In this document: positions 27,270-36,054 of the stretch, piece after piece
Layout: each line of letters opens with the position of its first letter
Numbering within the stretch: the stretch's first letter is position 1
Assembly (NCBI GenBank): GCA_020848545.1
Contig: JADLHZ010000067.1
Coordinates: 1 to 64,000 of the forward strand
Length of the DNA stretch: 64,000 nucleotides
Source of the DNA: Deltaproteobacteria bacterium
Lineage (GTDB): Bacteria > Myxococcota > JADLHZ01
Direction of reading: 5' to 3'
The notes under the pieces: generated by a model
The model's input: only the letters and a program-made list of their open reading frames with translations
Databases searched by the model: none
Told to the model about the DNA's origin: nothing
Made by a program: the position numbers and the translations under genes

Positions 27270-27896
27270 ATGCCGCACATCCTCACGCTCGCGATGATCG
27301 CTTCCGTCCTCGTGATGCTCGCGGCGCTCTTCTTCCAAAGGAACATCCCGGCCGCGCTCGCCAAGCTCAGCGCCTCGCTCTGCTTCGTCTTCCTCGCCGT
27401 CGTGCTCGGCGCGCACACCCACCCGGCCGGCCGCGCCTTCTTCGCCGCCTTCCTGCTCTCGCTCGCCGGCGATCTCGCGCTCCTCGGCCGCTCGCCGAAG
27501 TGGCTCACCGCCGGCATCTTCGCGTTCCTCTCGGCGCACGCCGCTTTCATCGTCGCGTTCTTCGTGCGCGGCGTCGATCTCTCGCGCGCGGCGATCGGCT
27601 TCGGCTGCGTTCTGCTTCCGAGCGTCTTCCTCGCGCGCTGGATCCTCCGCCACGCGAGCCTCGACATGCGGCCGAAGGTCATCGTCTACGTCGCGCTGAT
27701 CACCGTGATGGTCGGCGCTGCCGCCGGCGCGTCGCCGTGGCTCCTACAAGCCGCCGTGATCTTCTACGTCTCCGACATCTGCGTGGCGCGGCAACGCTTC
27801 ATCAAAGAGGCGTTCATCAACCGCGCGATCGGTCTGCCGCTCTACTACGGCGCGCAGTGGATGTTCGCGTTCGCGTCAGCGGCGGTGCCGGGATGA
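27270..27896 (+). CDS. Lysoplasmalogenase / YhhN family membrane protein
   Basis: A 208-residue polytopic membrane protein with about seven hydrophobic helices. FFAAFLLSLAGDLALLG carries the conserved G-D pair of the TMEM86/YhhN family, and VIFYVSDICVARQRF matches the second conserved acidic motif. Members hydrolyse the vinyl-ether bond of lysoplasmalogens. This fits myxobacteria, some of which make plasmalogens (family knowledge). The start is taken at ATG 27270, removing a 15-residue non-membrane extension. Stop overlaps the next gene as ATGA. Confidence 0.85.
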   Translation: MPHILTLAMIASVLVMLAALFFQRNIPAALAKLSASLCFVFLAVVLGAHTHPAGRAFFAAFLLSLAGDLALLGRSPKWLTAGIFAFLSAHAAFIVAFFVRGVDLSRAAIGFGCVLLPSVFLARWILRHASLDMRPKVIVYVALITVMVGAAAGASPWLLQAAVIFYVSDICVARQRFIKEAFINRAIGLPLYYGAQWMFAFASAAVPG

Positions 27897-28486
27897 TCGT
27901 CACGCTGCTCCTGGCGAGCGCCATCTATCTGCAGCCGATCGGGGACGCGACGCCGCTCGCGGAGACCACTGCCGTCCGCACCGCGCTCGAAGGCTTCTAT
28001 CCCGCCGAGGTCGTGATCCTTCCGGTCATGCCCTTGCCGACCGCGGCCTACTACGCGCCGCGCAAGCGCTATCGCGCCGAAAAGCTGCTCGACGCTCTGC
28101 GCCCGAAGCTCCCGGCCGACGGCGTGCGCATCATCGGCCTCACGACCGTCGACATCTCGACGACGAACGACGCCATCTATGACTGGGGCATCATGGGCCT
28201 CGGCGATCTCGACGGCAAAGCGAGCGTGATCTCCACCTTTCGCTGCAAGAAGAAGGCGAAGAGCCCGGCGCACGCCCGCGAGCGGCTGGCGAAGGTGGCG
28301 GTGCACGAGGTCGGGCACACGCTCTCGCTCGACCACTGCCCGACGCCCGGCTGCATCATGCACGACGCGATGGGCAAGGTGGCGACGATCGACACCGAGT
28401 ATGATCTCTGCCCGCGCTGCCGAGCGCTCCTCGCGAAGGCCGGCCACGTGCTCGCACCCGCAAAGATCCCATGGGAGAGGCCGTAG
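27893..28486 (+). CDS. Archaemetzincin-family zinc metalloprotease
   Basis: A 197-residue putative peptidase. The zinc motif is HEVGHTLSLDHC with His138, Glu139, His142 and His148. Cys149, Cys154, Met156 and the pair Cys173/Cys176 complete the archaemetzincin pattern (H-E-x2-H, C-x4-C-x-M, C-x2-C). The residue after the second His that is usually Gly is Ser145 here. A hydrophobic start (MIVTLLLASAIYL) may be a signal or membrane anchor, which would be unusual. ATG 27893 overlaps the lysoplasmalogenase stop, implying coupling. Its substrate is unknown. Confidence 0.9.
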   Translation: MIVTLLLASAIYLQPIGDATPLAETTAVRTALEGFYPAEVVILPVMPLPTAAYYAPRKRYRAEKLLDALRPKLPADGVRIIGLTTVDISTTNDAIYDWGIMGLGDLDGKASVISTFRCKKKAKSPAHARERLAKVAVHEVGHTLSLDHCPTPGCIMHDAMGKVATIDTEYDLCPRCRALLAKAGHVLAPAKIPWERP

Positions 28487-29169
28487 TGTGCACCGTCGTC
28501 CTGCTCCTCGACGCGCATCCCGAAGCGCCGCTCATCGTCGCCGCGAACCGTGACGAGTGGCGCGCGCGGGCGACAGCGCCGTTTGGCGAGCTCTTGCCCG
28601 GCATCTTCGGCGGCAAAGATCTCGCCGCCGGCGGCACCTGGTTCGCGGTCCGCAAAGACGGCGGCATGGCGCTGCTCACCAACGTGCGCCCCGGGATGGC
28701 GCGCGACGACAGCAAGCGATCGCGCGGCGAGATCGTGCTCGACGTGCTGCAGCAAGCGTCGGCCACGGCGATGCGGGCGCGGATGCAAGCCCTCGATCCC
28801 GTGCGCTACAACCCGTTCAACTTGCTCTTCGGCCACGCCGGCGAGTGGTTCTACGCGAGCAGCGGGCGGCCGGACATCGCGCGCGTGAAGGCGGGCGTGC
28901 ACGTCCTCGGCAACCGCACGCTCGATGATCCCGATGATGCGAAGACGGTCGCCGTCGCTGGCGTGGCGCCGCACCTCTTGCGTGTGCCGCTCGCCGAAGC
29001 GCGCGCGTCGCTCGTGAAGCTGCTCAACGGGCCGCTCTACGTCGACGCCGGCGCCTACGGCACGCGCTGGTCGATGCTCTATGCCGGCCCGCACGCGCCG
29101 ATCGCCGCGGTCGAGATCAGCGAGAGCTCGGTGCGAACGAGCCCGCTGGCACCGGCGCCGCTGCGGTGA
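28486..29169 (+). CDS. NRDE (TANGO2-like) family protein
   Basis: A 227-residue protein named for its ANRDEW motif near the N-terminus. GTG 28486 makes the sequence begin M-C-T-V-V-L-L, placing Cys at position 2 as in the family, where an N-terminal nucleophile role is proposed. FGGKDLAAGGTWFAV and LLTNVRPG are also typical. It overlaps the stop of the archaemetzincin gene by one base. Biochemical role uncertain; eukaryotic TANGO2 has been linked to membrane and heme/lipid handling. Confidence 0.9.
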   Translation: MCTVVLLLDAHPEAPLIVAANRDEWRARATAPFGELLPGIFGGKDLAAGGTWFAVRKDGGMALLTNVRPGMARDDSKRSRGEIVLDVLQQASATAMRARMQALDPVRYNPFNLLFGHAGEWFYASSGRPDIARVKAGVHVLGNRTLDDPDDAKTVAVAGVAPHLLRVPLAEARASLVKLLNGPLYVDAGAYGTRWSMLYAGPHAPIAAVEISESSVRTSPLAPAPLR

Positions 29170-29172
29170 GCG

Positions 29173-30843
29173 CTACGACGGCATGCGCCACAGGCGGAGG
29201 CCGGTGATCGTGGCGAACGAAAAGAACACGAGCGAGACGACCGGCAGCCCTTGCCACACGAAGTGCGTGTCGTTGAGCGCGAGCGTCCCCGAGAGCACGA
29301 GCGCGGCGAAGATCAACGCTTGCTGCGAGCGCGTCGTCGTCTGCGCGCGCCGCCGCTCGATCTCATCGGCGCCTTCCACCGACACCGCGACGCGCAGCTC
29401 GCCCGCCTTCAGCTGGCGCAAGATCTCGTTCCCCGACGCCGGAAACCCGCGCGCGAACTCGGCGATCTTGCGCAAGTCGCCGAGCGCTTCTTGCGAGATG
29501 CGCCTCAGCGAATAGCGCTCGGCGATCATCTTGATGATGTGCGGCCGCGCCTCTTCGATGACGTTGATGTTCGGCGCGATCATCTTCGCCAAGCCTTCGG
29601 CGGTGACCATCGCCTTGAACATCATCGTGAAGTCGGCCGGCATGCGGATGCGGAACTTGATCGCGCCCTCGCAGATCTTCATGAACAACGAGCCGATCTC
29701 GATCTCGCTCATCGGACGGCCGACGATCTCGTCTTCCATCACTTGGATGCACTCGGCTTCGAAGGCCGGGTAGTCGACGCGGCCCTCGGGTGTGCCCAGG
29801 CTGTAGAACGCGCGCGCGACGCCGCGCAGATCCTCGCGCATGATCGCGAAGACGATGTCGATCACCTTCTCGCGCATCTCTTGGTTGAGCCGCCCGACCA
29901 TGCCGAAGTCGATGAGCGCGATGCGCCCGTCCGGCATGATGAACATGTTCCCGGGGTGCGCGTCGCCGTGGAAGAAGCCATCGACGTAGAGCATCTGAAA
30001 CGCCGCATCGAGGAAGGTCTTGGCGAGCGCCGTGAGATCGCTTCCCTCGGCGATAAGCTGCTTCACTTTCTTGCCGTGGATGAGCTCGAGGGTGAGCACC
30101 TGTCCTGTCGACAGTGCGCGATAGACCTTCGGGATGTGGATCGTCTGCGAGCCCTCGAAGTTCTTCTGAAAGCGCTCGATGTTCTGCGCCTCGACTTGAA
30201 AGTCTGTCTCGCGCGCGATGCTCTGCTCGAACTCGCTGATCATCCCCATGAGGTTGAACAGGCGCACCTCGGGGAAGATCGCCTCGGTCTGCCGCGCCAA
30301 GAAGTAGAGGATGTTGATGTCGCTCTCGATCTTGCGCAGGATGCCCGGGCGCTGGACCTTCACGACGACGTCTTCACCGCTCTTCAGCTTGGCCCTGTGC
30401 ACCTGGGCGATCGAGGCGCTCGCGAGCGGCTTCTCGTCGAACTCGGCGAAGAGCTCCTCGGGCGGCGCACCGAGCTCCTTGATGATCACGGCGCGCACTT
30501 CCGCGAACGAAATCGCGGCGACGCGATCTTGCAGGGTCTCGAGCTCGACCGCGAGCTCGTGCGGGATGAGATCCGGCCGCGTCGACATGATCTGGCCGAA
30601 CTTGACGAAGGTGGGACCGAGCTCGGTCAGCGCGAGCTTGATGCGGCTGTTGAAGGTGAGGCCCTTGCCCTGCTCGCCGCCGGCGGTCGGAACGCGCAGC
30701 GGGCCCTTGAGCCGCATCCGCTCGATGACGTGGCCGAAGCCGTACTTGACGAGGACCGCAGAGATCTCACGAAAGCGCGCCGCGTCCTTGACCGCGGTCT
30801 GCAGTTGGCGCGTGCGATTGAAGACCGAACGAATGACGGACAT
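29173..30843 (-). CDS. ABC1/UbiB family atypical protein kinase-like protein
   Basis: A 556-residue UbiB/AarF-type protein. The KxGQ region is FVKFGQIMSTRPDLIP. The Ala-rich nucleotide loop ASASIAQVHRA replaces the kinase Gly loop. Catalytic motifs are HGDAHPGNMFI and IDFGMVG. The C-terminus has two hydrophobic segments (ALIFAALVLSGTLAL, GLPVVSLVFFSFATITGL), so it is membrane-bound. Family members support isoprenoid-quinone synthesis as ATPases. Not in an operon with ubiquinone genes here. Confidence 0.93.
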   Translation of the reverse strand: MSVIRSVFNRTRQLQTAVKDAARFREISAVLVKYGFGHVIERMRLKGPLRVPTAGGEQGKGLTFNSRIKLALTELGPTFVKFGQIMSTRPDLIPHELAVELETLQDRVAAISFAEVRAVIIKELGAPPEELFAEFDEKPLASASIAQVHRAKLKSGEDVVVKVQRPGILRKIESDINILYFLARQTEAIFPEVRLFNLMGMISEFEQSIARETDFQVEAQNIERFQKNFEGSQTIHIPKVYRALSTGQVLTLELIHGKKVKQLIAEGSDLTALAKTFLDAAFQMLYVDGFFHGDAHPGNMFIMPDGRIALIDFGMVGRLNQEMREKVIDIVFAIMREDLRGVARAFYSLGTPEGRVDYPAFEAECIQVMEDEIVGRPMSEIEIGSLFMKICEGAIKFRIRMPADFTMMFKAMVTAEGLAKMIAPNINVIEEARPHIIKMIAERYSLRRISQEALGDLRKIAEFARGFPASGNEILRQLKAGELRVAVSVEGADEIERRRAQTTTRSQQALIFAALVLSGTLALNDTHFVWQGLPVVSLVFFSFATITGLRLWRMPS

Positions 30844-30848
30844 GGTCA

Positions 30849-30933
30849 GTCCCTGGGACCCGTAAAGAACCTATGCACTCGGTGGCGTTCGCTCGAAACC
30901 GATGTATCGGTCAATCAAAGGGTCCCTGGGACC
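30849..30933. repeat. Pair of GTCCCTGGGACC palindromes
   Basis: The near-palindrome GTCCCTGGGACC occurs at 30849-30860 and again, as GGTCCCTGGGACC, at 30921-30933. Both lie between the UbiB gene start and the stop of the 42-residue gene. They could be operator sites or a second short dispersed repeat; only two copies were noticed. Confidence 0.5.
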
Positions 30934-30952
30934 TGCGAGACTGACGCAAAGA

Positions 30953-31081
30953 TCAATCGCCGAACATCTTCTTCTGGGTCTTCGTCGTGCCGTTCTTCGC
31001 GAGCTTGTTCTTGCGCTTGCGGCCCGCCTTGCGTTGCTTCGCCTTGTTCTTGTTCTGGGTCATTTGCGTCGCCGATGCCAT
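30953..31081 (-). CDS. Small Lys/Arg-rich protein (42 residues)
   Basis: A 42-residue, strongly basic protein with no hydrophobic part: N-terminal MASATQMTQNKNKAKQ, then the core RKAGRKRKNKLAKNGTT and a TQKKMFGD end. A GGAG ribosome-binding site lies about 9 bp before the ATG (31081). I recall similar short K/R-rich proteins with the A-G-R-K-R-K-N core in Myxococcota, so it is likely real. Nucleic-acid binding is inferred from composition. Confidence 0.7.
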   Translation of the reverse strand: MASATQMTQNKNKAKQRKAGRKRKNKLAKNGTTKTQKKMFGD

Positions 31082-31213
31082 GGTGATTCTCCGAGGTGAT
31101 CCGCTGAAAAGAGGCGGCTCTATCGGCGAAACGGCGCCGGGATGTCAATCAGCAGCAAAAGCGACGCCCCATGCGTGAGTTTGCCACGGAAATTGGGCAG
31201 GCTGCCCATCGCA

Positions 31214-32479
31214 ATGCGCGCCCCTCTCTATCTGCAGATCATCGCCGCGGTCGTCCTCGCGGTCGTCCTCGGGATCACCATCGGCGCGCCGCTGGTGCCG
31301 CTCGGCGATCTCGGGGGCATCGTCATCCGTTTGCTCAAGCTGCTGGCGACGCCGCTCGTCTTCTTCGCCGTCATCGAAGCGTTCGTGACGACCGACATTC
31401 CGCCGGCGAAGGGCGCGCGCCTCGTCGCGATCTCGATCTTGAACGCCGTGGTGGCGACGATCCTCGGGCTGTCCGTGGCCCATGTGCTCGGCGCCGGCAC
31501 GCGCTGGCTCGGACACATCGATGCGTTACTCGGCAGCGTTGGCACCGCGGGCCCGGCGTCGCGGCCGGCGGCGGCGCCTACGGGCTTCGTCGACACCGTG
31601 GTCGGCATGGTGCCGAAGCACATGCTCGAGCCATTCATGGCGTCGAGCATCATCCCTGTCATGATCGCCGCGGTCGCGATCGGCTTGGCCCTGCGCAGGC
31701 TGCGGCGCACGAGCGGCCACGAGCTGCAACCCGCGCTGGCGACGACGATCGCGGTCGTGCGCGTGGGGCTCGCCGTTTGCGCGACGCTCCTGCATTGGCT
31801 CATCGCGCTCGTGCCGCTCGCGGTGCTCGTGATCGTGGCGGCGGTCGTGGCCAAGACCGGCGCTGCCGTGTTCGCGATGGTCGGCTGGTTCTTGGCCACG
31901 GTGAGCGCCGGCCTCTTCCTCCACGTGCTCGTGTACTATCCGCTGCTGCTCGTCGTCTGGGCGCGGCGATCGCCCTTGCGGTTCTTCCGCGGCGCGCTCG
32001 ACTCGATCGTGACGGCGCTCAGTGTCGGATCGAGCCTCGCGTCGTTGCCGGTGACGCTCCGCTGCCTGCGCGACAATCTGAAGGTTCAAGACGATTCGGC
32101 GCGGCTCGCGGCGTGCGTCGGGACGAACCTCAACCACGACGGCATCATCTTGTACGAGGCGGCGGCGGCGATCTTCGTCACCCAAGCGCTCGGCTATGAC
32201 TTGTCGCTAGGCCAGCAGCTGGTCATCGCCGGCACCTCGATCATGGCCGGCGTCGGCATCGCCGGTGTCCCCGAGGCGGGCCTCATTACTCTGCCGCTCG
32301 TGCTCGGCGCCGCCGGCGTGCCGGACGCCGCGGTGATCAAGGTGATCCCGCTCCTGTTCACGGTCGACTGGCTCATCGGCCGCATGCGCGCGGCGACCAA
32401 CGTGACGAGCGACATGATCGTCGCGGTGTTGATCGATCGGCCTCAGTCCCGAAACGGAGAGAGCGCGCCGGCCGAGTAA
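31214..32479 (+). CDS. Dicarboxylate/amino acid:cation symporter (DAACS family)
   Basis: A 421-residue polytopic transporter that couples uptake of dicarboxylates or acidic amino acids to Na+ or H+. Family motifs: GGIVIRLLKLLATPLVFFAV in the N-terminal helices, the serine-rich VGSSLASLPVTLRC hairpin and CVGTNLNHDGIILYEA. IMAGVGIAGVPEAGLITLPLVL forms the second hairpin. ATG 31214 (MRAPLYLQ) fits the family better than ATG 31142, which adds 24 polar residues. The 3' end overlaps the convergent nucleotidyltransferase gene by 37 bp. Confidence 0.9.
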   Translation: MRAPLYLQIIAAVVLAVVLGITIGAPLVPLGDLGGIVIRLLKLLATPLVFFAVIEAFVTTDIPPAKGARLVAISILNAVVATILGLSVAHVLGAGTRWLGHIDALLGSVGTAGPASRPAAAPTGFVDTVVGMVPKHMLEPFMASSIIPVMIAAVAIGLALRRLRRTSGHELQPALATTIAVVRVGLAVCATLLHWLIALVPLAVLVIVAAVVAKTGAAVFAMVGWFLATVSAGLFLHVLVYYPLLLVVWARRSPLRFFRGALDSIVTALSVGSSLASLPVTLRCLRDNLKVQDDSARLAACVGTNLNHDGIILYEAAAAIFVTQALGYDLSLGQQLVIAGTSIMAGVGIAGVPEAGLITLPLVLGAAGVPDAAVIKVIPLLFTVDWLIGRMRAATNVTSDMIVAVLIDRPQSRNGESAPAE

Positions 32480-33405
32480 CGCGCGAAGCGGCCGAGCGCG
32501 CGCGGCGAGTCGAAGAGCACGGCCTTGCGCACCAGCTGCAACGCGCGCGGCGGTCGCTCTTGCCGCGCGATCTCCGCGATCGCCGGCAACACCGCGGCGA
32601 ACGGCGGCGGCGCGCGCGTCGCGTAGCCGAAGATCTGGTCGCGCAGGTGCAGGGCGTGTGCGAGCGGCCGTGCGATCCCGAAATCTTCGGCACGCTGCAC
32701 GAGCGCGCGATCGGCAGGCAGCATGAGCTCGAGATCGACGAAGGTGACGAGCGGCACCGAGAACTCGTGCGCGGCCTGATGATAGACGTGCAGGAGCAAG
32801 CGATCGCGCGCGTCGAGCCAACGCACGGGAGCGCCGCGCACGTCGCCGGCCGTCGAGCGTGCGAAGATCGCGGCGTAGTCGATTGCGGCGCGCGACGGCT
32901 GGCGGACCGCGCGGTGGAGGTCCAGCTGATAGCCGTCGCGGACGAGCTGCGCGGCGTAGTGGCCGGCGAGCGCCGCGACGCCCGTTTGCTCTAGCGCCGA
33001 TCGGAAACCGATGGCGTGCAGGCGCGCGAGGGCCTCGCCGAAGCGCAGGTCCGGCACGAGCAGATCGTGATCGCCCATCGGCCGCTCGCTCGGATCGGCG
33101 TAGAGCCGGTGCGCGTAGTCGAGGCCCTTGAAGGCGAGCGGCGCGATAGGAGGCGTGAGCGCGAGCGCGCAAAGAACGTCGGCCAGATGCGGCGCGCGCT
33201 TCTCGTTGGCGGCGAGGTTCGCCATGACACTGTTTCGGAGCTCGTCCTTGGTCTGCGGTGGCAACGCGTGCCCCGTCCGCGCCGCCGCCGCGAAGGCAAA
33301 CGCCGCGAGCCCGTGTGTATGCAGCGCAAGGAGCAGCGGCCGATCGAAGGCCGGCCACGGTGCGCGGCCGAACGCCGCCCGCAGAAAGCTCAGCACCGAC
33401 AACAC
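32443..33405 (-). CDS. Nucleotidyltransferase-fold protein (NTP_transf_5-like)
   Basis: A protein of about 320 residues. The centre has FKGLDYAHRLYADPSERPMGDHDLLV, whose K-G, R-x3-D-x-D pattern marks the uncharacterised nucleotidyltransferase group often found near polysaccharide genes. H-Y-A-A-Q-L and a H-x3-A-A-H-E-F segment follow. The frame is open far upstream to 33885 but there it overlaps the next lipoprotein gene and a dispersed repeat. A start at GTG 33405, or TTG 33414, is more likely. Function unassigned. Confidence 0.7.
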   Translation of the reverse strand: MLSVLSFLRAAFGRAPWPAFDRPLLLALHTHGLAAFAFAAAARTGHALPPQTKDELRNSVMANLAANEKRAPHLADVLCALALTPPIAPLAFKGLDYAHRLYADPSERPMGDHDLLVPDLRFGEALARLHAIGFRSALEQTGVAALAGHYAAQLVRDGYQLDLHRAVRQPSRAAIDYAAIFARSTAGDVRGAPVRWLDARDRLLLHVYHQAAHEFSVPLVTFVDLELMLPADRALVQRAEDFGIARPLAHALHLRDQIFGYATRAPPPFAAVLPAIAEIARQERPPRALQLVRKAVLFDSPRALGRFARYSAGALSPFRD

Positions 33406-33424
33406 GTTATCCAAATCGTCACTT

Positions 33425-33442
33425 GCTCCCCGGTCCCTTTTC
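33425..33442 (-). repeat. Dispersed REP-like repeat, inverted copy
   Basis: GCTCCCCGGTCCCTTTTC, the reverse complement of the dispersed repeat core, in the gap between the divergent nucleotidyltransferase and lipoprotein genes. Confidence 0.75.
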
Positions 33443-33480
33443 GCGGCAGAAAACACAAGTGCAGGGTACGCTATGATGTC

Positions 33481-34998
33481 ATGAAGGCGACATCTATATA
33501 TTGGGTCATCTTCCTCGCCGCCTGTAGCTCCTCGAACATCACCGCCACCGCGTTTTCCCCAGGGGATCCCGGCGATCCGGTGCAGATCCACGCCGCGGCG
33601 CTCGGCAGCGGGCTCACCCAGATCACGCTGACCAACACGAGCGCGTACGATTGGACCTTCGGCGTCGTCACGCTGGCGCCGATCTTCACCGTCGCCAACC
33701 CGGCGCCGCCGCCGCTCGCGGCGTTCAGCCACAGGGACAGCCCGGTCGCCGGCCACCCGACGGTGCTGATCACCGGCATGGGCCTGAGCGAAGGCACGAA
33801 CGCGTGGGTGTTTCCGCCCCTCGCGCAGGGCGCCACGGCGACGATCACGGTGCCGGCGAACGGACCGTTCTCCTTCGTCGCCCACGCCATCTCCTCGCTC
33901 GACGACTTCGTCGGCTTCAACGACGCGCCGGTGCCGGTCACTGGCGGCACGCTCACTGGCTACGACTTGAACAGCGCCAACGGTAACATCGTGAATTGGG
34001 CGAACGAAGTCGGCGGCTGGCCGGGCACGGTCGGGCTCGCCGAGGGCAACCCGTGCTCAGGCGCGCCGATGACTTCGGATCAGAGCCTGCTCGCGCTGAC
34101 GATGGACCCGACGGGCGATCCCTCGTGGCCCGCCACGCCGACGAGCGGTGAGTTCTCGGGCGACTGGTCGACGGATGGCACAGCGCGCGTGTCGACGCCG
34201 CTGCCCTCGCAGCCTGCCGTCACCGGCATGTTCTGGATCGTCGACGTGTGCCCGACCGCGACGGCCTCGGTGCGAGTCAGCGCGCACATGGACACGACCG
34301 GGCTCGCCGATCACGACAGCGTCGCCACGCTCGTCGTCTATTTCTTCGACGCCGGCGGCAACGCGTTGCGCATCGACGCCGGCTACGCGCTGCACCGGCC
34401 GAACGTGCGCGTCGAGATCCTCGAAGGCGATATCCCCGCCGGCACGCGCCGCATCGCCGTCGCGCCCATGGCGAACATCTCGGCGAGCGAGACCGGCACA
34501 CCGCGCTTCGACGACGTCACGCTCGACTACATCGCGAGCGCACCGGCGTCCTCGACCTTCGCGAGCGACGACTTTTCGAGCTACGACGCGTCGAACAACG
34601 CGACGGGCTGGAGCGAGAGCGGCGGCGACTGGCTGGTCGATCCGGCGAACAACCACGCCGTCTTGTGGAATCCGGCATGGAGCAGCGGCGCCTTGCCGAT
34701 CACGGCCACGTTCTCGAAGAGCTTCCCGTTGCCCGCGGCGGCGACCATGAGCGCGAGCCTCTACGCCGCTGCGACCTTCGCCGACCCGGCCTCGAGCGTC
34801 ACTTGGCGCCTGCGCTTCTCCGACGGATCGACGGCGAACGGCGAGTCGCTCACCGGCTCGAACTTCAACTTCCTGCGCTTCTCGCACGCCGCGATCCCGC
34901 CCGGCGCCACCGACGTCACGGTCGAGGTCGAGACCACGCTCGGCGCCTACGAGTCGTCGTCGCTCTCGGTCGACAACCTGGTGCTCTCGACGCCGTAG
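33481..34998 (+). CDS. Lipoprotein with beta-sandwich (carbohydrate-binding-like) domains
   Basis: A 505-residue secreted lipoprotein with signal peptide ending in FLAAC (Cys15). An N-terminal beta domain of unclear family is followed by two similar regions. Each holds a W-G/S-rich jelly-roll-like sequence: FSGDWSTDGTARVSTPLPSQ to RFDDVTLDYIAS, and GWSESGGDWLVDPANNHAVLW to LSVDNLVLSTP. The ending F/V-D-D/N-x-x-L typifies carbohydrate-binding-module-like sandwiches. No catalytic motif seen. Confidence 0.75.
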   Translation: MKATSIYWVIFLAACSSSNITATAFSPGDPGDPVQIHAAALGSGLTQITLTNTSAYDWTFGVVTLAPIFTVANPAPPPLAAFSHRDSPVAGHPTVLITGMGLSEGTNAWVFPPLAQGATATITVPANGPFSFVAHAISSLDDFVGFNDAPVPVTGGTLTGYDLNSANGNIVNWANEVGGWPGTVGLAEGNPCSGAPMTSDQSLLALTMDPTGDPSWPATPTSGEFSGDWSTDGTARVSTPLPSQPAVTGMFWIVDVCPTATASVRVSAHMDTTGLADHDSVATLVVYFFDAGGNALRIDAGYALHRPNVRVEILEGDIPAGTRRIAVAPMANISASETGTPRFDDVTLDYIASAPASSTFASDDFSSYDASNNATGWSESGGDWLVDPANNHAVLWNPAWSSGALPITATFSKSFPLPAAATMSASLYAAATFADPASSVTWRLRFSDGSTANGESLTGSNFNFLRFSHAAIPPGATDVTVEVETTLGAYESSSLSVDNLVLSTP

Positions 34999-35052
34999 CC
35001 TTACTGGACGCGCAGGGCCTTTCGGGCGAGGATCGAAGCGCCCGGAGATCCC

Positions 35053-36054
35053 ATGAGCGTCGCCACGAAGTTCTCGCTGAGCGGTAAGAGTGTCCTCATC
35101 ACGGGCGGCACGGGCTCGTTCGGCAAGAAGTGCGTGGAGGTGTTGCTCGCGCACCACGACGTGCGGCGCATCGCGATCCTGAGCCGCGACGAGCTGAAGC
35201 AATACGAGATGCAGCAGCGCTTCAACTCGCCGAAGCTCCGCTACTTCATCGGCGACGTGCGCGATCGCGATCGCTTGCACCGGGCGTTTCACGGCGTCGA
35301 CATCGTCATCCACGCCGCGGCGCTGAAGCAGGTGCCGGCGTGCGAGTACAACCCGGTCGAGGCGATCAAGACGAACGTCATCGGCGCCGAGAACGTGATC
35401 AACGAGGCGTTGGATCAAGGCGTCGAGAAGGTGATCGCGCTGTCGACCGACAAGGCGGCGAACCCGATCAACCTCTACGGCGCGACCAAGCTCTGCTCGG
35501 ACAAGCTGTTCATCGCCGGCAACAACTACGTCGGCAACCGGCGCACGCGCTTCAGCGTCGTGCGTTACGGCAACGTCGTCGGCAGCCGCGGCAGCGTCAT
35601 CCCCTTCTTCGTCGCCAAGAAGCAGAGCGGCGTCCTGCCGATCACCGATCCGCGGATGACGCGCTTTTGGATCACCCTCGAGCAAGGCGTCGAGTTCGTC
35701 ATGGGCTCGCTCGAGCGCATGTACGGCGGCGAGCTCTACGTGCCGAAGATCCCGTCGATGAACATCATGGACCTCGCCGCTGCCGTCGCGCCCGAGTGCA
35801 AGACCGAGATCGTCGGCATCCGCCCCGGGGAGAAGCTGCACGAAGTGATGATCACCGAAGACGATGCGCGCAACACCGTGGAGTTGCACGATCGCTTCGT
35901 CATGCTGCCGGCGTTCGAGGTGTTCGCCACCGGCCACTACGCGCAGAGCCAGCGCTGCGCCGACGGCTTCCGCTACGGCTCGGACACCAACAAGCAGTGG
36001 CTGACGAAGCACGAGCTGCAGCAGATGGTCGCGAGCCTGCACCCGGAGAAGTGA
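35053..36054 (+). CDS. pseB: UDP-N-acetylglucosamine 4,6-dehydratase (inverting), PseB-like
   Basis: A 333-residue extended SDR. It converts UDP-GlcNAc to a 4-keto-6-deoxy-L-altro sugar, the first step to pseudaminic acid. The NAD(P) motif is TGGTGSFG (18-25). The catalytic set is Thr132-Asp133-Lys134 (STDKAANP) and Tyr142-x3-Lys146, diagnostic of PseB-type rather than ordinary dehydratases. It starts a four-gene run with overlapping junctions. Confidence 0.93.
   Translation: MSVATKFSLSGKSVLITGGTGSFGKKCVEVLLAHHDVRRIAILSRDELKQYEMQQRFNSPKLRYFIGDVRDRDRLHRAFHGVDIVIHAAALKQVPACEYNPVEAIKTNVIGAENVINEALDQGVEKVIALSTDKAANPINLYGATKLCSDKLFIAGNNYVGNRRTRFSVVRYGNVVGSRGSVIPFFVAKKQSGVLPITDPRMTRFWITLEQGVEFVMGSLERMYGGELYVPKIPSMNIMDLAAAVAPECKTEIVGIRPGEKLHEVMITEDDARNTVELHDRFVMLPAFEVFATGHYAQSQRCADGFRYGSDTNKQWLTKHELQQMVASLHPEK

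Noticed and set aside
33472-33477. TATGAT -10-like box before the lipoprotein at 33481
   Set aside because: It is only 3 bp from the ATG, so transcription would start inside the gene; no -35 was found.
33406-33885. Upstream extension of the nucleotidyltransferase frame
   Set aside because: It crosses a dispersed repeat and the start of the opposite-strand lipoprotein gene; composition is Arg-rich shadow-like.
34057-36042. 661-residue minus-strand reading frame across the lipoprotein and pseB
   Set aside because: Spans two well-supported plus-strand genes and has no recognisable motif; a GC-rich shadow.
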